DNA of 64,000 nt from Amylostereum areolatum (taxonomy: Eukaryota > Basidiomycota > Agaricomycetes > Russulales > Stereaceae). The notes under the pieces were generated by a model. The model was not told where the DNA came from and did no database searches. It saw only the letters and a program-made list of their open reading frames with translations. This document shows positions 10,226-19,289 of the stretch, piece after piece. Location of the stretch: NCBI GenBank assembly GCA_012932865.1, contig SAXG01000040.1, positions 351,468 to 415,467 of the forward strand, in the 5' to 3' direction. Position 1 is the first letter of the stretch; each line of letters opens with the position of its first letter. Both the position numbers and the translations under genes were made by a program.

Positions 10226-13200
10226 TTAGTGTCTTACTTTCGTCTTGCGTTTCTTTCGTCTCGCTGGTCTTCGTTCTTGCTGTGTTGCTTCAGTTTCGTC
10301 ACGATCAGTGGCTTCTGTGTTGGTATCTTTGATTGGCTGTGGTGGCAACTTCGGTGCCTTGGGGTTATTCCGGTGGAACTCTGCGATTGCATCTTTTGAT
10401 CCTTCGAGATTAGATGCTGGTTCCCATGTGTTACCGGAGTCTGGGTATCCTTTCCATTTTACGAAGTAGTGTAATGGTTCGGAATATCGTTTGTCTAATT
10501 TCGAGGCTACTATTGTTTCTAGTTCATAGAGTTCTTCATCGTTTACTAGTTCCGGAGGCGGCTTTTCGTAAGCTTCTCCATATTGTTCTGTTTCTTTGAA
10601 CGGAATTAATAGTGTCGCGTGAAATACCGGATGTATTTTCCACTTCGCCAGTAGTTCTAAGCGATAGGTTACTGGTCCTATTACTTTTTTGATTTTGAAT
10701 GGGCCAAATCGCTTTGGTGCTAGTTTAGTTTTCGGGTATACCGTGTTAAGGTTTTTTCCGTCTAACCATACTTGGTCACCCTGTTTGAGTTGATCTCGCA
10801 GTGTGAACGTTTGATCATGCTGCATTTTCATTAATTTGGCAGCTATTTCCAGACTTGCTTCTGCGTTGTCCCATGCATCCTTAAAGTTCTTTATTCTTTC
10901 TTCGGCTGTCGGTATTCGCGGATCGGTTGGTATTGCCGGGTTAAAAACCGGTTGATACCCGTGTAGGAGTTCAAATGGGGAAGCTTTCGTAGCTGAATGT
11001 TGTTTTATATTGTGTGCAAATTCTGCTTTTGGTAGAAGTTTTGCCCAATTCGTTTGGTCTCCGTTGCAGAATGCTCGAAGATATTGTTCTAACTCTTGAT
11101 TCACTCTTTCTGTTTCTCCATCCGTCTGGGGATGATACGCTGTACTGAGCGACGAGATAACTCCGAGGCTTTCGCAGATGGATTGGAATACTTTGGATGC
11201 GAATTGAGGGCCTCTGTCCGATATCATTCTTTTCCATAGTCCAAATCGTCTGTAAACATTGTCGATCAGAAGATCAGCTGTTTCTTCTGCGTTGATCGTC
11301 TTTAGGCACGGCGTGAATACTGCGGTTTTGGTGAACCTATCGACGACTACGTTGATCGAATCGAATCCGTTGGAGATCGGAAGATCTGTAATGAAATCTG
11401 ATGTGATTGTTTCCCATGGTCGTTCTGGTATTTCCGTAGGTTGTAATGGATGTTTCGCCGGATGCGTGACATTCTTTGTTGACTGGCATACGGGACATCC
11501 TTGAACATAACCTTTTACGAAGGAAATCATCTTTGGCCACCAAAAGTTTCTTTGTACTAGCTCCAGAGTTTTCATTTCGCCTGGATGTCCAATCGTTTCT
11601 AGATCATGATGCGATTTTAGGATCATGCGTCTGAGTTCGAGATTCTGTGGCACATAGATCTTTCCTTTTCTGATGATCAGATCATTCTCGAAGTTCCAAT
11701 CTTCGATTCCTTTTGCGAGGGTGCGTGGTCCCGATCTTTTGATCGTATCTAACGCCGTCCAAACTTCATCATCTAGGTGTGAGAAGTTTCTTAGTTCTTT
11801 GAGAAGTTCTTTGTCTCCGACTGCTTCGACTGTTCCTCTTCCGGTGGCTCTAGCCCTGAAAACCGAAGGGTGAAGCAGGATGCGGTCGTCGTTGTCTGGA
11901 ATATCTTCCTTATGATCTGGTCTTCTAGAAAGTCCATCTGCCTTGTTTGTACTTCCTGGTTTGTGTACCAAGGTGTAGTCGAAACGGGACAGATACAAGC
12001 TCCGTCGTGCTTGTCGTCGATTGAGTTTCTGAGCTGTTGTGAAATATTCTAGATTTTTGTGATCTGTCCAGATTTCGACTTTGTGGTTCGCTCCTTCTAG
12101 ATAGTGTCGCCAGTGTTCTAAGGCTTTCACTACTCCTAAGAGTTCTTTGTCGTATATCTCGTAATTTTGTTCCGCGGGAGATAGTGATTTGGATAGGTAC
12201 GCGACCGGATGCCATCTTTCGATCTCATCTGGCTGCGATAGGATGGCTCCGTACGCAAAATCGGAGGCGTCACTCTCTATGCGGAATGGTTTGTTTTCAT
12301 CGGGCATGATTAAGATTGGGGACGATGTGAATTCTCGTTTCAGTCTTTCGAAGGTACGTTCACATTCGGCCGTCCAGTTCCATTCGTGGTCTTTCTTTGT
12401 GAGCTGGAATAGGGGTCTGGCGATCTTGGAATAGTCTTTGATGAAGTGTCGATAGAAATTTCCAAATCCGAGGAATGATTGGACTTCTTTTACTTTCCTC
12501 GGTGTGGGCCATTTGGCTAGCCCTTGGACTTTGACCGGATCCATCTGTACCTTGTTGTGCGTGATTATCACGCCTAGGTACTCGATCGATGGTTGTTCGA
12601 AGAAGCACTTCTCCGGTTTGAGGAATAGATCGTTCCGTTCTAGAAGTTGGAGGGCTTCTTTCATCAGTTTTCTATGTTCGTCGAGTGTTTCTGTAAATAT
12701 CAGTATGTCATCCATATAGACCACTACTTTTCCGGTGTCTATTAATTCTTTGAATAGTGCGTTCATCATTGCTTGGAATGTTGCGGGTGAGTTGGTTAGT
12801 CCGAAGAACATTACCATTGGTTCGAAAAGGCCTCTGTTTGTTTTGAACGCAGCTTTCCATTGATCTCCTTCTTTGATCCGAACATTGTTGTATCCCCATC
12901 GGAGATCGAGCTTTGAGAAGATCTTAGCGCCCTTTAATTTGTCGATGAGATCTGAGATGAGCGGTATCGGGTATTCATTTTTGACCGTGATCGAGTTAAG
13001 ATAGCGATAGTCCTGTACTGGTCGAAGAGATCCATCTTTCTTCTTGATAAAGAAGAAGGGCGATGATATCTCTGATTTTGATTCTCGGATGTACCCTTTT
13101 CGTAGATGCTCGTCTATGAATGTGTCCAGTTCCTTCCGTTCTGGTACCGTCATTGGGTACACTTTGCAATTTCGAGGTTTCCATCCTTCAGTCAGGTCTA

Positions 13201-14113
13201 TCGCGTGATCCCAAGGTCTGCTGATTGGGAAGCGTTCCGACGCTTTCTTTTCGAATACCTTCTGATACTGTTTGTAACTAGACGGAATCATCTCATCGAG
13301 TGTCTTCTTCTTCTCTCCTATGGCCGCTCTTTCTGCGAGTTCTTGTGCCTTGGTTGCTCTTGCTGTTATCCAAATACCGGGTTCGTTTGCTTCTTTTGCA
13401 ATCGGCATTGTTTCTACGTCAGTTTTTCCATGGAACGTTCTGACTATCCTGATATCGGCGAGATCGGAGTTGGATTCGGGGTCTTCTTGTTCTTCTATCG
13501 TTGCGTGATAGTTGATCTTCTGTTCTTCGAATGATTGTAGAGAGTGTTCGTCTTTTCCTTGGACGATCATTGTTTTACTGGTAGTGGAGCACGTACCTGG
13601 ACATGTCTGTAGTGTAATCTGTCTCTTTCTCCAATCGATATGAGGATTGTGTTTCTTGAGCCAAGGGGTTCCTAAGATTACTTCGTCTCCTCCCAGGGCT
13701 GTGACGAACAATCCTAAGTTTTCGCGGTGAATTTCTCCGTTGATCCCTTCCATCGTCATTGGAAGGTACACTTTCTGTTTGATCTCTCCTAGAGTGTTCC
13801 TAGATCCATCAACGTTATATATCGGTATTGGCTTCTTCAGTTGGATCAGATTCATCTTGTGTTTTCGTACGAAATCTGGATGGATCAGGGTGCTGCTTGC
13901 TCCGCTATCCAGCAGTGCCTTTGCGGCGGCTTTACGGAACTTTCCATGAAACGTAACAGGTATATGAATTGATGGAGCGTGCGTTGCCCCATCTTGGTAT
14001 GACCTTATATACACTGTTCTATTTACGTCATCTCCTGTTTCCTGCACAGGAGACCGATTTGAAAAGTTCATTGTCTGTGTCCTTTCAACAGCCGCGGTTG
14101 AAGGACGATTCAA
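10226..14113 (-). CDS. pol: pol polyprotein (protease, RT, RNase H, integrase, chromodomain)
   Basis: About 1295 codons with no internal stop. The frame begins at 14113 with TTG, so it is expected to be entered by -1 frameshifting from gag rather than by its own ATG. Order: aspartic protease with LLDSGASS (Asp at about residue 69); reverse transcriptase with VYMDD at about 465-469; RNase H starting at FRIESDASDFAYGAI; integrase with the HHCC zinc motif ending CPVCQSTK and a D,D35E core (DFITDL, ISDRGPQF, E in GETERVNQE); a GPF motif; and a C-terminal chromodomain (YFVKWKGYPDSGNTWEP). The chromodomain, which in this lineage reads histone H3 lysine methylation, places the element among chromoviruses. 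All catalytic residues I can check are present. Confidence 0.95.
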   Translation of the reverse strand: MNRPSTAAVERTQTMNFSNRSPVQETGDDVNRTVYIRSYQDGATHAPSIHIPVTFHGKFRKAAAKALLDSGASSTLIHPDFVRKHKMNLIQLKKPIPIYNVDGSRNTLGEIKQKVYLPMTMEGINGEIHRENLGLFVTALGGDEVILGTPWLKKHNPHIDWRKRQITLQTCPGTCSTTSKTMIVQGKDEHSLQSFEEQKINYHATIEEQEDPESNSDLADIRIVRTFHGKTDVETMPIAKEANEPGIWITARATKAQELAERAAIGEKKKTLDEMIPSSYKQYQKVFEKKASERFPISRPWDHAIDLTEGWKPRNCKVYPMTVPERKELDTFIDEHLRKGYIRESKSEISSPFFFIKKKDGSLRPVQDYRYLNSITVKNEYPIPLISDLIDKLKGAKIFSKLDLRWGYNNVRIKEGDQWKAAFKTNRGLFEPMVMFFGLTNSPATFQAMMNALFKELIDTGKVVVYMDDILIFTETLDEHRKLMKEALQLLERNDLFLKPEKCFFEQPSIEYLGVIITHNKVQMDPVKVQGLAKWPTPRKVKEVQSFLGFGNFYRHFIKDYSKIARPLFQLTKKDHEWNWTAECERTFERLKREFTSSPILIMPDENKPFRIESDASDFAYGAILSQPDEIERWHPVAYLSKSLSPAEQNYEIYDKELLGVVKALEHWRHYLEGANHKVEIWTDHKNLEYFTTAQKLNRRQARRSLYLSRFDYTLVHKPGSTNKADGLSRRPDHKEDIPDNDDRILLHPSVFRARATGRGTVEAVGDKELLKELRNFSHLDDEVWTALDTIKRSGPRTLAKGIEDWNFENDLIIRKGKIYVPQNLELRRMILKSHHDLETIGHPGEMKTLELVQRNFWWPKMISFVKGYVQGCPVCQSTKNVTHPAKHPLQPTEIPERPWETITSDFITDLPISNGFDSINVVVDRFTKTAVFTPCLKTINAEETADLLIDNVYRRFGLWKRMISDRGPQFASKVFQSICESLGVISSLSTAYHPQTDGETERVNQELEQYLRAFCNGDQTNWAKLLPKAEFAHNIKQHSATKASPFELLHGYQPVFNPAIPTDPRIPTAEERIKNFKDAWDNAEASLEIAAKLMKMQHDQTFTLRDQLKQGDQVWLDGKNLNTVYPKTKLAPKRFGPFKIKKVIGPVTYRLELLAKWKIHPVFHATLLIPFKETEQYGEAYEKPPPELVNDEELYELETIVASKLDKRYSEPLHYFVKWKGYPDSGNTWEPASNLEGSKDAIAEFHRNNPKAPKLPPQPIKDTNTEATDRDETEATQQERRPARRKKRKTKVRH

Positions 14114-15371
14114 AAACCCTGATTGTCTTTGAATATGTTGGCAGTGCGTGCGAACGTTTCACTGTCCATCTTGTTCACAAGCTTGGTGATCTGATCAATC
14201 GGGGATTCTTCCTCTGTTAGATTCGCTGTTCGTGCATTGATCGTTGTTTGGGTACGTTTCTCTGGGCAGTTCCTGGAGATATGTCCTGGTTTCCGACAAT
14301 AGAAGCACGATCCCGATTTCTGAAGTTCTGTACGTTCTTGCGGGGCAAGGCGTCTGAAGCTTCGGTTGTTGTTTCCGGTCTGAGCGGCTCTGGCGGTAGT
14401 AACATTCCCTTTATTTCCGTTTCCTCTTCGGAATGGGACGTACGGCTGCGGTTTCTTGTATAGGAGGGTGAGATCACTCGTCGGGTTCATTGGTCTCGTA
14501 TAATGTCGTTGGAATGCTTGAGCTTCTCGCCAGTTATTATCGATGCGCAGTGCGAGTTCATACCATTCGTCGATATCGTTCGAGATGTGATCTCTCTTGA
14601 GAATCTCGACTACTATATCGTTGCGCAGTCCTCTCTTGAATTGGTCGATCAATGCTTTATGATCGTAACCGGCTTCCATAGCATAGTCTCTAAAGACCGT
14701 GATGTAATCTTTGGTTTCCATAGTGCCTTGTTCCAGGCGCTGTATGTTGAATCTAGCGTCTCTTCCGGGGTCTATGGATCTATGCCGCGCTCTCGTATCT
14801 TATCGATCTTGCTTATTAAGAGGGACGCCCAGTGAAGGGCGGGTCCATCTGTGAGATGCGAGAGTACAAAGGTTATCTTACGCATGTTGGTTTTGTATGC
14901 GTTGGGGAATGCTATGAAGCGAAGTACGCATTGTTCAACGAATTTTGCTGCCTTCGCTCGGTCTCTTCCGTCGTATACTCCTAGTGCGTTCAGTTTGAAT
15001 CCTTTGTCTTTGTCTTCGGGTTTAGATCCAATTGTTCCTGTTCCTCCCGGTGGTGAATGCCATGGTGGGTGTCTCGGTCCTTCCGGAAGATCTGCGGTTG
15101 CTCCTCTTCCGAATACATAGTCCTGAACCTTTTTTCCTTTCTCATTATCAGCTGATCGGTCGGAAGGCGATGATGGTCGCGGTGATGGTGCTTTCCATCC
15201 TATTGGTTCGCCTAAACCGAATCCTATGGGGAATCGAGTCTTATGTCTTGGTTTCGCGGGATCGGCTGGTGTTGGAGTTGCAGGCGTCTGGAGCGGTATA
15301 TTAGTTTCTCCAGGGGGGACATTGCTAAGTGTGGCGGCGGGGTTGGGTATCGAGGTGGTAGCGTCTCCCAT
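14110..15371 (-). CDS. gag: gag, with one frame break and an in-frame ATG-less upstream extension
   Basis: The first ATG of the transcript is at 15371. Residues 1-199 contain a capsid-like region ending KIRERGIDP, then a TAG at 14774-14772. Capsid-like sequence continues at once in the -1 frame (DARFNIQRLEQG) to the CCHC knuckle CFYCRKPGHISRNC and the stop TGA at 14112-14110. A one-base loss near 14775 is the simplest reading; a second recoding site is the alternative. Upstream of 15371 the same frame stays open for about 270 codons back to a TAG two bases from the LTR, with convincing protein-like composition (WTFDPYHLLFYYDG) but no ATG. The N-terminal extension therefore needs a non-AUG start or an upstream exon. 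Confidence 0.8.
14113..14119 (-). promoter_or_regulatory. -1 ribosomal frameshift heptamer GGGTTTT
   Basis: In the gag frame the codons read CAG GGT TTT TGA. The heptamer G GGT TTT fits X XXY YYZ and directly precedes the gag stop. A -1 slip continues straight into pol. I did not establish a downstream pseudoknot. Confidence 0.75.
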
Positions 15372-16170
15372 TGTCGTGACGTTCTCTGGTCTTCTGAATA
15401 GGTTTCCTTGTCTTCCTTTTCTGGTTTCGAAGATGTCTTTGTCTGATTTAATTGATGGAGATCTTGTTGATTCTTCTGTATGTCTTTCCGTTTCTGCTGC
15501 GCTCGATGGGCTGCCTTCTCGACTTCTTCCGGAATCGGACTTAATTTGGGGGTTTGATACAGTTCTCTTAGGTTCTGGCGCGGTTTCTTCTGGAGGTTGT
15601 GTGCCTGCTGCGGGTTCTTGAGGATGCTGGAGTTCGGTTTGAGGGTTCTGTGGTTCGGTTGTCGTGTCGGCTGTGTCGGTATCGGGATCAAATTCCCAGT
15701 AGTCCTTAATATTCCCGGTGTAAGGTTTCTCTTCGACTTTCTGTGCGTCCGGGTGTTTCCAGAGTTCTTCTGATGAGAGGGGCCCGATATGAGGTCTTGA
15801 ATAATCTGGGCGCTTCCAATGTGAATTGTCGTAGCTTCCGTCTTCCTTTTCTCTTTTGGATCTATCTTTGAAGTATTCTGCTGCTGGGGGAAGATTGTAT
15901 CTGTATATGGGTGGGTTCCACTGGTATGCGTATGTCCCTTTGCTTTCTTTCGCAACGAGGGTTCCGTCGTAGTAAAAAAGGAGATGATAGGGGTCAAATG
16001 TCCAGCGATGATCTTCGTTTCCGTTAGGGAAGTCTCGACTGCAGTTTGATTGGAGTTGAGGGATCTCAAAATCTGATGGTCTTTTTTCAGCGGGTTGTTC
16101 CGCTGACTCCGTGGTGGGTGTTTCGTTTGACGCTCTGCGCCAAACTGTAGGGTGAGCTAGTGTAGAGGAG

Positions 16171-16180
16171 AGCTCGTTCT
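16171..16180 (-). promoter_or_regulatory. self-priming primer-binding site
   Basis: Two bases inside the 5' LTR end, the coding strand reads AGAACGAGCT. It is perfectly complementary to AGCTCGTTCT inside the LTR (16424-16415), which lies about 34 bp after the TATA start, where transcription should begin. A PBS pairing with the RNA's own 5' end is the Tf1/sushi self-priming arrangement. I did not recognise a tRNA-complementary PBS. Confidence 0.65.
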
Positions 16181-16182
16181 AG

Positions 16183-16680
16183 TGTTAAGGACGGTCCTTA
16201 TCACGTGACAAGCGGCTCAGGCTACAGTACTCTTACGCGTGAGAGGTGGGATCAGGTGATCCAGACGTCTCGGTTTACACGAAGGTGAAGGTCGATAGAT
16301 AAAGCAGTAAGTCTTCGCGGAAGACTTAGGCGAGCCTATCGACTTAGTATGCTTAGGATTCTCTTTAGTGCTTAAGAGGAGGTTCTTATTCAGAACAGTC
16401 CTGTATTTACAAAGAGAACGAGCTGGGGAATAGCTCGCTCGTTGAGCCTCCTTTTATAGGAAAGGAGGTCGAGTAAATATATGTACATTCGGCGACGGTT
16501 GTATCAAGTATCTACGGAGACGAACTGTGGCACCGTCAAGGCTATGCCGTTGGGACGGTGACGATCTGTGGCAGCGTCGTTGAGACGGTTAAGAGCTGGG
16601 GCGCAGTCGTAATCCGTCGTTTAGCGACGTCCTTCCTAGTAAGGCAATGGAAAATGAAGTACCTTGGACAAGTTGTAACA
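16183..16680 (-). repeat. 5' LTR (498 bp) of the gypsy element
   Basis: The ends are TGTTAAGG and TTGTAACA on the plus strand. On the coding strand it supplies the promoter. Apart from one missing 41-bp unit it differs from 6497-7035 at only three positions that I could see. Confidence 0.95.
16451..16458 (-). promoter_or_regulatory. TATA box of the gypsy 5' LTR
   Basis: The coding strand reads TATAAAAG here, followed 34 bp later by AGCTCGTTCT, the predicted RNA 5' end that matches the PBS. The same box is in the solo LTR at about 42675. Confidence 0.7.
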
Positions 16681-16685
16681 CCGCT
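16681..16685. repeat. target site duplication CCGCT, right copy
   Basis: Second copy of the 5-bp duplication flanking the gypsy element. The interrupted exon of gene C resumes here. Confidence 0.95.
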
Positions 16686-17660
16686 GTCCTTTACGCGGAT
16701 GACCTCCCGGTGCATAGATGATGTCGGACTGCGCCTTTTTACCTGCCAGAAAGGTCAGTTATCTATGTTCCAAAAAGGAGGGTCGACGTACCAAACACCT
16801 TGTTCGCCCACGGCTCGACAAGCCCGATGACCGTCTCCTCAAAGTCGGCCGTGACGTCCCGAACTTGAAGGGCTTTCCCGAGGACATTGTTGCTGTCATG
16901 TCTACCTCCTCGTGAATATGGCGGACATATAGAACAACTAAGTGAATTTACATTGCGACCGTCACATGTGAGCCGGTGTCATAGGCGGTAACAATTACGA
17001 CCCGAACACCCAAGACGCGGAACACGGCGGCGGAGAACTTGGTGCAGAAGCGGAAGAGCCGAGACTCGGCAAAGCTGCAAAGAGAAAGTGAGTACACACG
17101 CTGTAACACTGCATGGAGAACGTACTGGCGTTGAGCCTCGGGCGGAGGAGAACGCTCCATCCACATCTTTGCCTCCTCCCGGTACTCCTGTTCCTTGTCG
17201 CCTAGCTCTTTCGACACCTGAACAACTCCTTTTGACCAGTACTTGATGTAATCTTGGGAGCCGGCCGCGGCTCCAGAAAGTGTAGCAACGACCTCCCTCA
17301 CCTTGTCCCCGTGGTAGTAACAAAGAATTTCGCGCCATGTGAAGCGGGTGAACCACCGCCAGAAACCGAGAGACTCCTTCTGCCGCTTTCCCTTGTCATG
17401 ATAGTACGAGCTTACGGCCTGTAAGGAAGGGATGGATGGGATGAATGGACGAAAGAAATGAAAGGAAGGTGTGGACATACATTCCGCACGCTTGCCTTCT
17501 TAGCAGCCGTTGTGGACCCGCGAAGGAGACATACGCTATCGGTCATTTTGGTGACCAAGGCATTTCGAGCCTTCTTATTTTTGGACGTCTGGAAGGTCTC
17601 CAATTCTGTCCGCAGGTGCTCGCGCTCCTCCTCGGTGAGGGGGTCGGGAGACTGTGACAT

Positions 17661-19289
17661 TGTGGGCCGGGTGAGAGGGAGAAGGGGCCGGCGGTGGAGG
17701 TGAAAGACAGGAATAGAGGGTAGATTTTTGTGGTGCGATACGGAGTGCACGGACAGCAATTGGAAACTATTGCCATGGAGGATCTAGTGAAATGCATGTC
17801 TCAGATGCATCTGACAAGGCAGGAACTCAGTCCACAGTCAAATGTGGATGGTGTTCATGTGTTCTACGTCCCGGCACCTCATTCTTACCACCTCCAGCCG
17901 ACAAATATGTCTGGATACCTGTGCAAGTGCAACGCTTATACCCGCTGGATTAGTGGAATACCTTAGTGAAAGAACACAAACAAACAAACTGACCAGGGAC
18001 CCGGATCCGGCACGGCTTCGGCCTAGACTGGCAGAACCGTCCTGCCGACTAGGCCCAGGTTCCTTGATGGCGCCATCTCCGCTGCTTAGGCACCCCCATT
18101 CAAGTCACCAACAATTGAACTGCTCACCCTCGATGCATGTAGACTCGAGAGCAGTCACTTCGAATAACTCGAGCACTCTGGGATTCCGTGGGGCAGAGAC
18201 TCACGAGGGCTCGTTATCTGGTACGCAGACTAGCCGTAGAGCCGCGCTTTTGGTCCGACGACTCTCGGCCCACTACGCAATTGAGGGCCAGAGATATCCG
18301 TGTCATGGCTCATTCCGTCATGTATCCCAGGATGCATACTTGATTCTCTACGTCTGTATGATTTCGAGGGATTCAGGAGCATTCAGAGACAAGCAAAGGT
18401 GTCTTTGCCGTGATTTATCGGCCCGAGACTGAGGGAACCCGGGGGGGCAAAGAACACAGATGGCAGAAATTAGAGAGAGGCGGGGCGTTTGAGCATCATT
18501 CTGTGCTCATGCAACTCACTCTCACTGTCTTGTTCCACGTTGTTTTGCACCCCAGCACTGTTTCACTCTGTCGGCCTCGGCCCGAATGTCATGCACGGTG
18601 AGGGGCGACCCATGTGAGCCTTCTCCCATTCATTGTGGGTGGATAAACACAAGGTAGTGTTGCATATCGAGTGATAATGGGTGTTTGACCGTCTATTGAA
18701 ACATGTTCCACCACCTGTTCTGTACCTCCATGATGTCCTCGCCCACTGCTCGCTCCACTGCAATGCAGCAGCACAACCCCTCGCCACCGTTCACTCTCGG
18801 CACGTCAATATCATTCAGTCGATATTGAATAAGTCGAAAACATTGAGTAAAGTATGCTCACCCGAGAAGGCCGGAATACCACCTCTCTCGACCTGATCCT
18901 CCTCTATAAGAGCGAGAGCACAGTTCCACCTTGCTGGATATATGCATGTACTAATCATTTGTATGCCAGAACATGATTATGCGCTTACCTTATTTTACAC
19001 GGCATCGCAAACGGTCCATATCACAAAAATTGCCATTTGGGAGGTAAATTTTGGCAGAGAGTATGAGAGATCCTCTATCGCAGAAATCCCTGTGGTGTTA
19101 AAAATCTGGAATTTATTTAGCACAAAGCCACGCAGGCATCCTCCACGATCACGGAAACAGTTTGCTTATCGGGGGAGGGACGAAGACCAGAGACCGGACT
19201 TGAGTATGGATGTAGGAGCTGCCGGCATATGCCGGACAAGGTTGCGAGCACGTTTGAAATTGGGTTTGTGCTTCATCAACCCAACGACC
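17661..19289. other. intergenic between gene C and KDZ gene, with a short hairpin
   Basis: A 1.6-kb stretch between divergent genes. The only structure I see is a hairpin at 18020-18055, with arms GGCCTAG/CTAGGCC and inner arms GGCAG/CTGCC. Open frames here are short and lack splice support. It probably holds the promoters of both genes and possibly one end of the KDZ element. Confidence 0.4.

Larger units (their letters stand above)
6497..16680 (-). mobile_element. Ty3/gypsy chromovirus, full length, coding on minus strand
   Basis: A 10,184-bp element bounded by LTRs 6497-7035 and 16183-16680, with TG...CA ends and a CCGCT duplication. Order on the minus strand: 5' LTR (16680-16183), self-complementary PBS, gag, a -1 frameshift site, pol (protease, RT, RNase H, integrase, chromodomain), three accessory ORFs, polypurine tract, 3' LTR (7035-6497). 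The LTRs differ by three visible substitutions plus one 41-bp tandem copy, so the insertion is recent. Pol is uninterrupted. Gag has one frame break near 14772. It is inserted in exon 5 of gene C in the same orientation as that gene. A solo LTR of the same family is at 42440-42947. Confidence 0.97.
4351..17660 (-). pseudogene. gene C: large KDZ-neighbour protein gene, split by a gypsy element
   Basis: Minus-strand exons: 17660-17481, 17418-17126, 17074-16952, 16901-16792, 16742-16681 continuing at 6491-6372, 6303-5296, 5240-4748, 4691-4351. Exon 5 is interrupted by the retroelement 6497-16680. Skipping the element and one copy of CCGCT keeps the frame, so the break is an insertion rather than decay. 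The N-terminal part is helical with many aromatics (WRWFTRFTWREILCYYHGDK). The centre holds a Lys-rich tract (RKKQGRTTKKRQATKKSAAK) and an Asp/Glu tract. The C-terminal third has well-formed helices. I recognise this only as a type often seen near KDZ transposons in mushrooms; its function is unknown. The intact protein would be about 900 aa. As it stands the gene is probably dead unless the element is removed from the RNA. Confidence 0.7.

Noticed and set aside
15224..16069. 281-codon frame overlapping the gag leader on the same strand
   Set aside because: The alternative frame has much more protein-like content (Trp, Phe, Tyr, Asp) and joins gag directly; this one is Lys/Thr/Gln/Pro-rich and ends without a domain.
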